NCBI GenBank assembly: GCA_038062615.1
Contig: JBBTWV010000045.1
Span: forward strand, 1 to 20,876
Origin: JBBTWV01 sp038062615
GTDB lineage: Bacteria > Patescibacteriota > Gracilibacteria > UBA1369 > UM-FILTER-53-11
Direction of reading: 5' to 3'
DNA length: 20,876 bases
Shown here: in pieces, positions 1 to 7,987 of the stretch
How positions within the stretch are numbered: the first letter of the stretch is position 1
How the letters are laid out: each line of letters begins with the position of its first letter
Made by a program: the position numbers and the translations under genes
Notes under the pieces: generated by a model
The model's database searches: none
What the model saw: only the letters and a program-made list of their open reading frames with translations
What the model was told of the DNA's origin: nothing

Positions 1-1
1 G

Positions 2-7
2 TATAAT
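2..7 (+). promoter_or_regulatory. -10 box of the surface-protein gene
   Basis: A perfect TATAAT lies 6 nt before the ATG at 14. Transcription normally starts about 6-8 nt after a -10 box, so the mRNA would begin at or next to the start codon (leaderless). The -35 region lies outside the window. Confidence 0.6.
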
Positions 8-13
8 AACCAC

Positions 14-1306
14 ATGAAAAAATATTTAAAAAAGCATCATGCAAGCGTGGCATTCATAATGCTGAGCAGCATTTTGGTAGTGGTCTTTGTATCCACTCAA
101 TTTGCACAGTCCGTTTCAACGTCTATTGGGGTAGATATTGCAACGCGAAACATGACGGCAATCGGCAATGTAGCACTGGGCCTGACTTCTTCGGACCAAA
201 TTACACTTAACGGCGCCGTCGTCCTTCCGGCTGATAAAAAAGTTACCATTGATGCCCCCACTACCGATCAAACTCAAACGTCGGGCGCGCTGGATATTAA
301 TGTGGATGGTGCAGCGGCTTCTACGTCCGGTTTAGACATCAACATGACCGCGCAAGGAGATTACGGCGTTTATGGTACTAATGTTGGGATTACATCTGGT
401 GCCGATCTCACCGATTACAATACGCAGATGGGGAATCGCACCGTAATAACGGGAAGAAACTCAGCATCATCGGCAGGACTCTATTACGGAAATTTTGTCA
501 CCAATGCCGGTTCAACGGCAAATGCCTCTGACTACAACGGCTATGGTGTCTATTTTACAACAGAAAATGGAGGAGCTGATTTGCTGGGGACATCGGTTGG
601 CGTTGGTTACCTTGCCTCAATTAAAAAAACGACGGCGGGTGGCGGCATCACGGGAATGTTTCTCGACCTCGATGCAACGGCAAATGTGAGCTCGTTCCGC
701 GGCATCGAAATGAGCCTTGATGTTAGCGGTATTTCGGGCACTGCTTACGGCGTTCGCATTCGTGAAAACGGCGCAAGCGGAACATTAAGTGACGCCATAA
801 TGATTGAAGCAACGAACGTTATAACTGACGGCATTGATGCTTCTAGCGCGGGAATTGTAAATGCACTCAATTTAGGTGCCAATAACATCGTTGGAAACGG
901 CTCTATGAGTTTTGATTTGAATAGTTCGAGTGATACCGTTCTTACGCTTACCAATGGCAACGGTGGAGCAGAAGCTTCGCTTTCTATAGACGGATCTTTA
1001 ATTCTCCAATCAACATCAACAAATATGGCATCGAGCTCTACGGTTGCTTCTGGTGGTGCATCGTACCTTCGTCTCGGCGGCAGCGGCGGAGCTGTCACCT
1101 TAAGCGGAACAACGGCAATTGCCGATGGCGCTGCGGTTGGGCAGATACTCATTATTGAAGGAATTAGTGATGCCAATACGATAACGGTTAACGATTCAGC
1201 TAACACCAATCTTGGTGCCGCCACGCGCGTACTGGGAAATAACGATGTCCTCAACCTTATTTGGAACGGCACCGACTGGATAGAGATCAGTTTTATAAAT
1301 AACTAG
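14..1306 (+). CDS. Membrane-anchored surface protein, Gly/Ala/Ser/Asn-rich
   Basis: A 430-aa protein with a basic N-terminus (MKKYLKKHH) and a hydrophobic segment at about residues 12-33. It is probably an uncleaved signal anchor or signal peptide, so the bulk is outside the cell. The rest is low-complexity and rich in G, A, S, T, N and D, with short alternating beta-type stretches and no catalytic motif that I recognise. The C-terminus (about residues 365-430) has a pattern known from fibre-like and CPR surface proteins: a TTAIADGAAVGQ-like strand, then LGAATRVLGNNDVLNLIWNG and a final DWIEISF. The ATG at 14 is chosen because it begins the signal segment and lies just after a TATAAT box. The gene is convergent with its right neighbour, 3 nt apart. 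The role is probably structural (surface or fibre), but the exact family is unknown. Confidence 0.75.
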   Translation: MKKYLKKHHASVAFIMLSSILVVVFVSTQFAQSVSTSIGVDIATRNMTAIGNVALGLTSSDQITLNGAVVLPADKKVTIDAPTTDQTQTSGALDINVDGAAASTSGLDINMTAQGDYGVYGTNVGITSGADLTDYNTQMGNRTVITGRNSASSAGLYYGNFVTNAGSTANASDYNGYGVYFTTENGGADLLGTSVGVGYLASIKKTTAGGGITGMFLDLDATANVSSFRGIEMSLDVSGISGTAYGVRIRENGASGTLSDAIMIEATNVITDGIDASSAGIVNALNLGANNIVGNGSMSFDLNSSSDTVLTLTNGNGGAEASLSIDGSLILQSTSTNMASSSTVASGGASYLRLGGSGGAVTLSGTTAIADGAAVGQILIIEGISDANTITVNDSANTNLGAATRVLGNNDVLNLIWNGTDWIEISFINN

Positions 1307-1309
1307 GCC

Positions 1310-2002
1310 CTAGTTTAGGCGACTCAGGAGCTTTAAGAGTCCATCAATATATTTAATCCAGCTTGGCGCATGGGTCTCGGTACTAGCGGCCAGTGCTTTT
1401 TTAAAAATATTTAATCTGGCTTGTAATCCTATGGCCACAATTCCCGATAATGGTTTGCCGGCATTCTTTGCGGCGATAGCCCGAACAAGTAACGGCTGAA
1501 GCCCCGTTAGGGCATTTCTTTTGGCGTCGTCGCTGAGGTCTTCCACTGTAATAGGGAGATTGTCAGCAAGGAGAAGCATGTCCCGTTCGGGCTCTTGCAT
1601 GTCTGGAATGGTGGCCTTAGGAAGTGCACCAATTTTTTCAAAAAACCCAAGAAGCCCTGTCATGAAGGTACTCCAGCTTGTTAATTCAGGCGTCACCACT
1701 TGCCGGTTTTTAATATCATCAGCGAAAGCTTGCAGACGTAATTGAAGCTGCTGAAATGTGAAGATGTCATTCACCGTGAGTGGCTCACCAGACTTAATTC
1801 TATTTTTTAAAAGTCCAGGTAGAGCAATAAGTGCACCGTGCTTTTTTGTATCACTAAGGTCCTCTGCGGTTTCGGGAATATCGTCGAGGGAAATCGCCTT
1901 ATCGTCAAATTCAAGGGTTATTCCAGGGGCAAATCCAGGGCCGGTAGCTCGTCGAATCAACATACGGGTAGATGTATTATGTAAAGACGTTAAATCTACC
2001 AT
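1310..2002 (-). CDS. Hypothetical protein built of two diverged ~85-aa repeats
   Basis: A 230-aa soluble protein with no signal peptide or membrane segment, and I do not recognise the family. Residues about 35-125 and 142-226 align with each other. Both copies carry EDLSD (residues 47-51 and 154-158), then an Ala/Leu-rich helix, a Gly-Lys/Glu-Pro-Leu turn (GEPL, GKPL), a QLQLRLQAF / GLQARLNIF helix, and an SW-x-x-(F/Y)-x-x-GLL segment (109-118 and 214-223). The mostly helical make-up suggests a protein-binding repeat. The gene is divergent from the 1227-aa GHKL/transglutaminase-like gene with 48 nt between the two ATGs, so the pair may be co-regulated or act together. A later Met (codon 14) is a possible alternative start. 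Confidence 0.7.
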   Translation of the reverse strand: MVDLTSLHNTSTRMLIRRATGPGFAPGITLEFDDKAISLDDIPETAEDLSDTKKHGALIALPGLLKNRIKSGEPLTVNDIFTFQQLQLRLQAFADDIKNRQVVTPELTSWSTFMTGLLGFFEKIGALPKATIPDMQEPERDMLLLADNLPITVEDLSDDAKRNALTGLQPLLVRAIAAKNAGKPLSGIVAIGLQARLNIFKKALAASTETHAPSWIKYIDGLLKLLSRLN

Positions 2003-2010
2003 AACATATA

Positions 2011-2022
2011 CTTGACGTCAAG
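2011..2022. promoter_or_regulatory. 12-bp perfect palindrome, candidate operator
   Basis: CTTGACGTCAAG is its own reverse complement and sits between two divergent start codons (2002 and 2051). It covers the probable -35 box of the rightward gene. Related 8-mers lie at 1985-1992 (AGACGTTA) and 2042-2049 (AGACGTCA), 28-29 bp to either side of the central TGACGTCA at 2013-2020. Regulator binding is an inference. Confidence 0.4.
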
Positions 2023-2040
2023 CCCATTTTGGTGTACATT
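2012..2040 (+). promoter_or_regulatory. Promoter of the 1227-aa gene
   Basis: TTGACG at 2012-2017 (5 of 6 to the -35 consensus) is followed by exactly 17 nt and then TACATT at 2035-2040 (4 of 6 to the -10 consensus). The ATG follows 10 nt later at 2051. The spacing supports ATG 2051 over the in-frame TTG at 2012, which would lie inside the promoter. Confidence 0.5.
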
Positions 2041-2050
2041 CAGACGTCAT

Positions 2051-5000
2051 ATGAATATTGCTGAAAGGGCCCCACTGCCGGCTTCAGATGAATATGGTCC
2101 TCAAACAGGTCATCCTTGGGATGCCGCTGAGCTAGATTTAAATGAACCAATTGAGCCGCCACCTGGTCCGCCTACGGATTCAACTCCCAGAACGCCAGAG
2201 GATTGTGTTCCGGCAAGAGGTGTTATTCATGAAGGTGTTACTTTCCGTGCGCCAGAAGAAGTGCCTGATGAATTTGCAATGCGTTGGTGTTGGGCCGCCA
2301 TGGCTATTATGGACGGCGATCATCCCCACCCCGTTCCGGTGGATGCGCCGCATGGTATTCCTTGGCCTTCAAGATATGATTTGGTGCAACTTGGTTTTGA
2401 TGTGCCGGAGTATCCTTCAACTATTGACGGCGGGTTACATAATGCGCCATCTGATGTACCACCAAGATTTGCGGTACCCTGGCTGATTGCCTATGACGAA
2501 GGTCTTATGGGAAATGAACCCCCGCCCTTGCCAGAGGGATTTCCAGCTACGTCACTTTGGCCTACACAAGAATATATGAGGGGACTTTTTGGGACATGGG
2601 CAGATAAGAAAGACAGATTGCTGTCACTGCGTACACGCGCTGATGGCATTGCTCGCACGCAAGCAACGATGGCAACGCAGGTTACCGATGTGGGTTGCGC
2701 TGACGATTTTTATAGTGTGGCCCAGCCTTCGCTGGTTGATACCGCATTTGTTAAAGACTATATTCCGGAAGTTGGAATGGCTTTTGAGATTCCCGGCGGT
2801 TGTTGCCCTCAGACGAATGAAGTAGTAGCCATGAAGAACGCATGGGAAGATAATAACCCCACGCTTATTTATGAATTTTGCCAAGGTTTGACCGACTATG
2901 GGAGAAATCCCAAAATCGTCATCCTTTATGCGGATGGAACCGAAATGCCTTTTAATGGAATAAGCGTTGATGAGCCGTTTGATAATAATTCTATTGTTGC
3001 GGTGGAATTTAGAAATGGAGGAGGAAAAGGTATGCGTCCCGAAGATTTAGTAAACTGGGAGCACAAAGATGGCGGCGTCAAAACTTTAGGTGAACATGGT
3101 CGTGGTACCACGTCGGCCCTTACATTTGCCGCGATGCTTGGAATGCGTGCCAGAGCGACTTCCCATTATAACGAGTTCCAGTGGGAAGCAGAAACTGCTG
3201 TGAAGCGAGCCCCTGCCCGCGCAACGGCCGTGCTTCACGCCACTGGCCGGTTTACGGGCCCAAGTAACGGGGACACTATTTTTAGACTGGAGAGACCGAC
3301 GCCAAAATTTTTGGAAATGCTGGGCATGATTTCACAGCACTTTCTTTATGCTAATCCGCATTTCCCCGGTGCTGTGGTGGTTCCGCCCACGCTTGAAGCT
3401 CAGGCCAAGGGCATGCCTCAGCGCATTTGCATTGAAGTAGGAGAAGCTATGTGCGTGGATGGGTTCGTTGATCATAAAGAGATAGATGATGGTCGTTGTA
3501 ATTTTATTTTTGTAGGAGGAAGGCGCGTTTCAATTGGTGGAACGTATTCTATCCTCCCGTGGGCAGTGCGTGATTTTGAAAAAGCTTCTGCGAGCATTCG
3601 CATAGGGCGTTCCCAGGACTCCAATGGTTTCAACGGAGAAGGAGTCAATACCATCCTTGGTAGAGCCATTCGTCAGCTCAAGGAACCTCAGCTTTTAAAG
3701 CGTCTTGTAGCTGCAGGATTAAAGGATGCGTATTATTCTCGTGAATTTAATCGTCACCAACGAGCGGAAGTTGGTATCTTTTCACCGGATACAGCTGACA
3801 TGGTTCGTCATATTTGGGAAAACGATTTTAATGGAGCCTTGATTGATTACAGCGATACTCGTATTGAGGTCGCCAAGAGAAAAAATCCGGATAAAGAAAT
3901 TCGCTATGTCTCTGAGCCTTTGTATCACTTTTTAGAAGATGCCGGCGTTACCACTCTGCAAAAAGAATTTGGCACCCTGGATGCGCGCGAAGTTGGCGGG
4001 CTTGACCAGCTGATTGTCCCCAATGCCGATGCGCCGGATAATTTTGAGACACTGGCCATGCAGGTTGCCGCTGAAACCGGCAAAGTCCCGGATTTTATTG
4101 TTGTTGGTGGTGAAAAATTTCTTAGAATTGAGTTTCCGCTTGTGGAAGGTGCCGATGCTTGGAATGGTAAGACCACATCTCAGGCCGGGCGTATTTTGCG
4201 CACGGCCGCCATTATGGCCGACGCAAGCGGTATGGGATATCAAGTGGTCAGCGTTAAGGACTACGGCGAATTGGACGAGGTATTTATTAGGGTAACCAAA
4301 GCAAGCCGTTGTGATCCGCAGACTAAATACAATACAACGATTTGTTTGGCCGGTACCAATACCGCACAGTGTCCAAAATTTTCGGGTTTTAAACCCGGTT
4401 ACACTTATTTTCTTCTCTCTGCCGGTTCAGCTTTTGGCGGTGAAGAAGACGAACAAGAGGTGGCCACGGCAAACAAACTTACTCGGCTTCAAAGATTTCG
4501 CACGGCGATAATGAGATGCCGTGAGCAATTTGTCGCCGCCGCCAGCCGCATAAGTTTGCGGCGAGATCCTTTGGCGTGTTTGCCACAGGAGGCTTTAGGA
4601 AGTGCTGCTTCTATTGGCCAGGTAAACGAAGGAATCCCCCGCGCAAGCAGACCCATTGATTTAGCGATGGAGCACCTTGATACCCGGCTCTCGCCTGGAT
4701 ATTACCGCACCAGCGTACACACGGATTTCGCATTTGATGGAGTAAACGAACGGGCTTATTGGAAGTCAAAAAATAACTGGGTAAAAACTCCCGTTGCAAG
4801 CGGAATTCCCCAAAATCTTTCGGCTGATGCTGCCAGAATAGTGCTGCCGGAGGTTGCCAAATTTGCTTCACTGGGAGTAAAAGAACGTCATCACATTGTG
4901 GGTTATGAAGTTCTTCCAAAAGGCGCCAAGGTTTCATTTTTCCGTGACCGTCGCACCAATATCTGGATGATTACCGGCGATTTTGACCAGTGCATTTATT

Positions 5001-5734
5001 ATACGGATACCGAAAGTGCCGAAAGTAGAAACCGGTTTGTTTCGGCCAGGCCGCTCTCCGGTGAGTCCGAAAATCTTATTGACCCGAACCTTCTTACGGG
5101 TGTTTACAAAGATGGCGTTAAAGAATTACGTGCCTTGCCCAATGACAATGCAGTAATGAGCCTGACGGCGGTCATGGAGTTGTTTCAAAATTGGTTTTCT
5201 TATGACCAAAATCCTGAACTCCATAGCCAGGTAAAAGGGAATTCTTTAAGAGAAATTGTCGCTAAAATTATTAACACGAGTAGTGGAATTTGTAATATTT
5301 CCGGCACGGAATTTGCTCTTTTGCTACGTGCGGCCAAAGTGCCTTCCCGCTATGTGAGTGGTTACTATGTTGGTGAAGATGGCAGTGTCGGCACACACGG
5401 TTACGTAGAATATTGGGACGGATACGCGTGGGGAACTACCGAGCCGTTAATTGGTACCTCTGTAAGAAATAGTGAGCGACTGCGTGCAAGTTATAGTATT
5501 CCACGCCGCAGCGAGGATGCTGTAGCGGAGCCAGTGGAGAAAAAAAATACCTTCACGGGTACACGGCTGGCCGTTGCGGCCGCGGTTTTGGCGGCGCTGG
5601 GTGCACTGGCAATTTTAAGAAATAGCTCAGCATCGCAGAGCACGGAGTTGCCGGATGTTGCTACGGAAGAAATTGTTGCGCTGAGAGGAGATGGCTTGGG
5701 AGTTACTAAAATAGCGGCATTTTTACCAAAATAG
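2051..5734 (+). CDS. Large GHKL-ATPase-like / transglutaminase-like protein with C-terminal membrane anchor
   Basis: A 1227-aa protein with a Pro-rich N-terminus and no signal peptide. Residues about 270-375 resemble the ATP lid of GHKL ATPases. A helix at about 272-283 could stand for the N box, RNGGGKGMRPEDL (321-333) resembles a G1 DxGxGM box, and LGEHGRGTTSAL (346-357) resembles a G2 GxxGxG box. The usual Asp of G1 is not evident, so activity is uncertain. A long middle region (about 480-1030) is unrecognised. A transglutaminase-like core follows: Cys1081 in GICNISG, His1116 in THGYVEYWDG, and Glu1131 where the third residue is normally Asp. Residues about 1173-1191 form one Ala/Leu-rich membrane helix, leaving a 36-residue tail. 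The start is chosen from the promoter spacing. The gene is divergent from the two-repeat protein and convergent with pdhC. The function is unknown; it may be an ATP-controlled cysteine protease or crosslinker at the membrane. Confidence 0.7.
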   Translation: MNIAERAPLPASDEYGPQTGHPWDAAELDLNEPIEPPPGPPTDSTPRTPEDCVPARGVIHEGVTFRAPEEVPDEFAMRWCWAAMAIMDGDHPHPVPVDAPHGIPWPSRYDLVQLGFDVPEYPSTIDGGLHNAPSDVPPRFAVPWLIAYDEGLMGNEPPPLPEGFPATSLWPTQEYMRGLFGTWADKKDRLLSLRTRADGIARTQATMATQVTDVGCADDFYSVAQPSLVDTAFVKDYIPEVGMAFEIPGGCCPQTNEVVAMKNAWEDNNPTLIYEFCQGLTDYGRNPKIVILYADGTEMPFNGISVDEPFDNNSIVAVEFRNGGGKGMRPEDLVNWEHKDGGVKTLGEHGRGTTSALTFAAMLGMRARATSHYNEFQWEAETAVKRAPARATAVLHATGRFTGPSNGDTIFRLERPTPKFLEMLGMISQHFLYANPHFPGAVVVPPTLEAQAKGMPQRICIEVGEAMCVDGFVDHKEIDDGRCNFIFVGGRRVSIGGTYSILPWAVRDFEKASASIRIGRSQDSNGFNGEGVNTILGRAIRQLKEPQLLKRLVAAGLKDAYYSREFNRHQRAEVGIFSPDTADMVRHIWENDFNGALIDYSDTRIEVAKRKNPDKEIRYVSEPLYHFLEDAGVTTLQKEFGTLDAREVGGLDQLIVPNADAPDNFETLAMQVAAETGKVPDFIVVGGEKFLRIEFPLVEGADAWNGKTTSQAGRILRTAAIMADASGMGYQVVSVKDYGELDEVFIRVTKASRCDPQTKYNTTICLAGTNTAQCPKFSGFKPGYTYFLLSAGSAFGGEEDEQEVATANKLTRLQRFRTAIMRCREQFVAAASRISLRRDPLACLPQEALGSAASIGQVNEGIPRASRPIDLAMEHLDTRLSPGYYRTSVHTDFAFDGVNERAYWKSKNNWVKTPVASGIPQNLSADAARIVLPEVAKFASLGVKERHHIVGYEVLPKGAKVSFFRDRRTNIWMITGDFDQCIYYTDTESAESRNRFVSARPLSGESENLIDPNLLTGVYKDGVKELRALPNDNAVMSLTAVMELFQNWFSYDQNPELHSQVKGNSLREIVAKIINTSSGICNISGTEFALLLRAAKVPSRYVSGYYVGEDGSVGTHGYVEYWDGYAWGTTEPLIGTSVRNSERLRASYSIPRRSEDAVAEPVEKKNTFTGTRLAVAAAVLAALGALAILRNSSASQSTELPDVATEEIVALRGDGLGVTKIAAFLPK

Positions 5735-5779
5735 GTGCGCGAGTAAAAGCGGCTGTTTGCGAGGCGGTGTGCGAGTAGG

Positions 5780-6994
5780 TTATAATGGCTTCTCCAGGAG
5801 CAAAATCAGGTCATTCATGAATCTTGCTGCTTCGGCGCCGTCCACCACACGGTGATCAAAAGAAAGAGCCAGACTCATAATGTGGCGTATCTCCATTTTT
5901 CCATTTATGGCGACCGGTTTTTCTTTCATGCGGAAGACGCCCAAGTTTCCGGCTTGGCCGTAAGGAATAATGGGTGTGGCAAAGATTCCGCCTATGGAAC
6001 CAATATTTGTGATAGAGAAAGTCCCGCCCTGGAGCTCACTCAGCTCAATTTTTCGGTCGCGGCATTTTTGGGCAAGGTCGGTAATTTCTTGTGCGATTTG
6101 GAGGACGTCTTTTTGGTCGGCATTTTTGATGACCGGAACCATGAGTCCGTCGGGTGTATCTACCGCCACGCCAATGTGAAAATATTTTTTGGTGACGATG
6201 GTTTGGTCAGCATGATTGGAGTCGTCCAAAACGCTGTTAAGTGCTGGATGTTTTTGAAGGGTCTCCGTGGCAGCTTTAATAATAAAAGCCAAGAAGGTTA
6301 ATTTGATGTTCTTTTTTTCCGCGTCCGGTTTTTTACTTTCGCGTAATTTTACCAAAGCGCTGGCATCAAACTCATCCATATGCGTTACGTGCGGAATGGT
6401 GAAGGCCGATTTTACCATGTGCTCCGCAATGGCTTTGCGAATACCTTTAAGCGGCACGCGGTCCACTGGGCCAAATTGTGAGTAGTCGGGCGCGGGTTGG
6501 CTTGCTGGTTTGGCACTGCGCACATCATCTTCGGTAACTTGTCCGCCACTCCCGCTACCTTTTACTTTTGTAAGATCAACTCCCAAATCCTGCGCTAGTT
6601 TGCGTACTCGCGGCAAAATTCCAGCAGCGGTTGATGCAGTTTGGTGAGAGCCTGCTGTGCGAGCCGGTAAAATCACGCCTTTTTCTTCGGTGGGAATCTG
6701 TCCAATAACACCAGGGCCGGACTTCGATTTTTGAAGTGAAGCTGCATCAAACTTTTCACCTTTTTCTCCAATAGCCACAAGCGTGTCGCCAACATGAATC
6801 ACCTCCCCTTCTTTCCCGACAATTGCAAAAATAGTGCCGGATTTTGGAGACGGTAACTCCACAATCGCCTTGGCAGTTTCCACTTCTATGAGTGGCTGAT
6901 CTTCTTTTATTTCGTCGCCAACTTTCACGCGCCAGCGAACAATTTCACCTTCGTGAATGCCTTCGCCAACATCGGGGAACTTAAATTCAAACAT
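5780..6994 (-). CDS. pdhC: 2-oxoacid dehydrogenase E2, dihydrolipoamide acyltransferase
   Basis: This 404-aa core subunit of a pyruvate (or branched-chain 2-oxoacid) dehydrogenase passes the acyl group from E1 to CoA. One lipoyl domain spans residues 1-77 with the lipoylated Lys42 in ETAKA. A peripheral-subunit-binding domain spans about 125-160, and the catalytic acyltransferase domain about 176-404 with HRVVDG at 381-386 (His381, Asp385). Linkers are short and only one lipoyl domain is present, as in Gram-positive-type complexes. The ATG at 6994 is chosen because FEFKFPDVGEG is the canonical lipoyl-domain start. An upstream ATG at 7036 would add 14 residues and overlap pdhB. It is the last gene of lipA-pdhABC, 10 nt after pdhB, with no clear Shine-Dalgarno sequence. 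No E3 gene follows it. Substrate specificity cannot be fixed from sequence. Confidence 0.93.
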   Translation of the reverse strand: MFEFKFPDVGEGIHEGEIVRWRVKVGDEIKEDQPLIEVETAKAIVELPSPKSGTIFAIVGKEGEVIHVGDTLVAIGEKGEKFDAASLQKSKSGPGVIGQIPTEEKGVILPARTAGSHQTASTAAGILPRVRKLAQDLGVDLTKVKGSGSGGQVTEDDVRSAKPASQPAPDYSQFGPVDRVPLKGIRKAIAEHMVKSAFTIPHVTHMDEFDASALVKLRESKKPDAEKKNIKLTFLAFIIKAATETLQKHPALNSVLDDSNHADQTIVTKKYFHIGVAVDTPDGLMVPVIKNADQKDVLQIAQEITDLAQKCRDRKIELSELQGGTFSITNIGSIGGIFATPIIPYGQAGNLGVFRMKEKPVAINGKMEIRHIMSLALSFDHRVVDGAEAARFMNDLILLLEKPL

Positions 6995-7004
6995 AAAAAT
7001 GAGG

Positions 7005-7982
7005 TTACGAAGCGAGAGTTTTACGAATTCCGGCAATGAGGCGTTTCTCGTCGGGAAGATTATAGTCTTCTGCCTTCATAAGGGGAGGGATAACATCAAA
7101 ACCGGTAACGCGTTCCACCGGCGCTTTGAGCGAGAAGAGCGCTTTTTCCATCAACAGAGCGGAAATCTCGGCACCCAGTCCGCAAGTGCGTGGTGCTTCA
7201 TGAATCACCACGCAGCGTCCAGTTTTTTGTACCGAAGCTAAAATAGTTTCCGTATCCAGTGGCGAGAGCGTCCTTAAATCAATTACTTCCAGCGAAATAT
7301 TTTCTTTAATAAGCGTGGCCTGTGCTTTTAGAATAATTGGAATCATGGAGCCCCATCCAACCACCGTGACGTCGTTGCCTTCAATCATTACGCGTGCCTG
7401 GCCCAGCGGCACAATATAATCTTCTTCGGGCACGTCCTCTTTAAGCGAACGGTACAGGCGCTTCGGTTCCATAAAAATAACGGGGTCGGGATCGCGAATA
7501 GCGGCGATCATGAGGCCCTTGGCATCATACGGCGTGGAAGGACAGACTACTTTGAGTCCGGGCGTGTGGATGTACAAAACTTCCATACTTTCGGAGTGGT
7601 GTTCCAATGCGCGTACGCCGCCAGAGTACGGGAAGCGCACCACCATAGGGCAGGTGAACTTGCCGCGACTGCGGTTTCGCATACGTGCGGCATGGCAGAT
7701 GAGCTGGTCAAAAGCCGGGTAGACAAATCCATCAAATTGAATTTCGGCTACGGGGCGCATGCCGGCCATGGCAAGACCAATAGATGTTCCCACAATTCCT
7801 GATTCTGCGAGCGGCGTATCCACTACGCGATCTTCTCCATATTTTTCTATGAGTCCGTCAGAAATACGGAAGACGCCGCCGTCTTTTCCTACGTCTTCAC
7901 CTAAAACCATGACACGCGAATCCCGCTGCATTTCTTGATGCAGGGCGAGATTTAAGGCGTCAGCAATGGTGAGAAGCGGCAT
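7005..7982 (-). CDS. pdhB: Pyruvate/2-oxoacid dehydrogenase E1 beta subunit
   Basis: A 325-aa subunit, normal for the family, that pairs with E1alpha to decarboxylate a 2-oxoacid with thiamine diphosphate and acylate the lipoyl arm of E2. Family hallmarks are visible: MVLGEDVGKDGG (25-36), DTPLAESGIVG (55-65) with Glu60, which normally contacts the thiamine ring, EIQFDGFVYPAFDQ (80-93), and the GGVRALEHHSES segment (121-132) with the conserved His129. The C-terminal transketolase-type domain with ERVTGFD-like sequence is complete. The gene lies 5 nt after pdhA and 10 nt before pdhC, so it is translated from the same message. No Shine-Dalgarno sequence precedes it. Confidence 0.93.
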   Translation of the reverse strand: MPLLTIADALNLALHQEMQRDSRVMVLGEDVGKDGGVFRISDGLIEKYGEDRVVDTPLAESGIVGTSIGLAMAGMRPVAEIQFDGFVYPAFDQLICHAARMRNRSRGKFTCPMVVRFPYSGGVRALEHHSESMEVLYIHTPGLKVVCPSTPYDAKGLMIAAIRDPDPVIFMEPKRLYRSLKEDVPEEDYIVPLGQARVMIEGNDVTVVGWGSMIPIILKAQATLIKENISLEVIDLRTLSPLDTETILASVQKTGRCVVIHEAPRTCGLGAEISALLMEKALFSLKAPVERVTGFDVIPPLMKAEDYNLPDEKRLIAGIRKTLAS

Positions 7983-7987
7983 AAAAC

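Noticed and set aside
745..1272. A 175-codon open frame on the minus strand
   Set aside because: It is fully antisense to the surface-protein gene, has no signal or domain, and its Pro/Ser-rich make-up is what the complement of the Gly/Ala-rich gene gives.
1302..1314. ACTAGG-C-CCTAGT inverted repeat holding both convergent stop codons
   Set aside because: A 1-nt loop cannot form a hairpin of this stem, and there is no real T-run, so it is not a terminator.
5781..5786. TATAAT on the plus strand
   Set aside because: It is the complement of the last codons and stop of pdhC, and no plus-strand gene follows.
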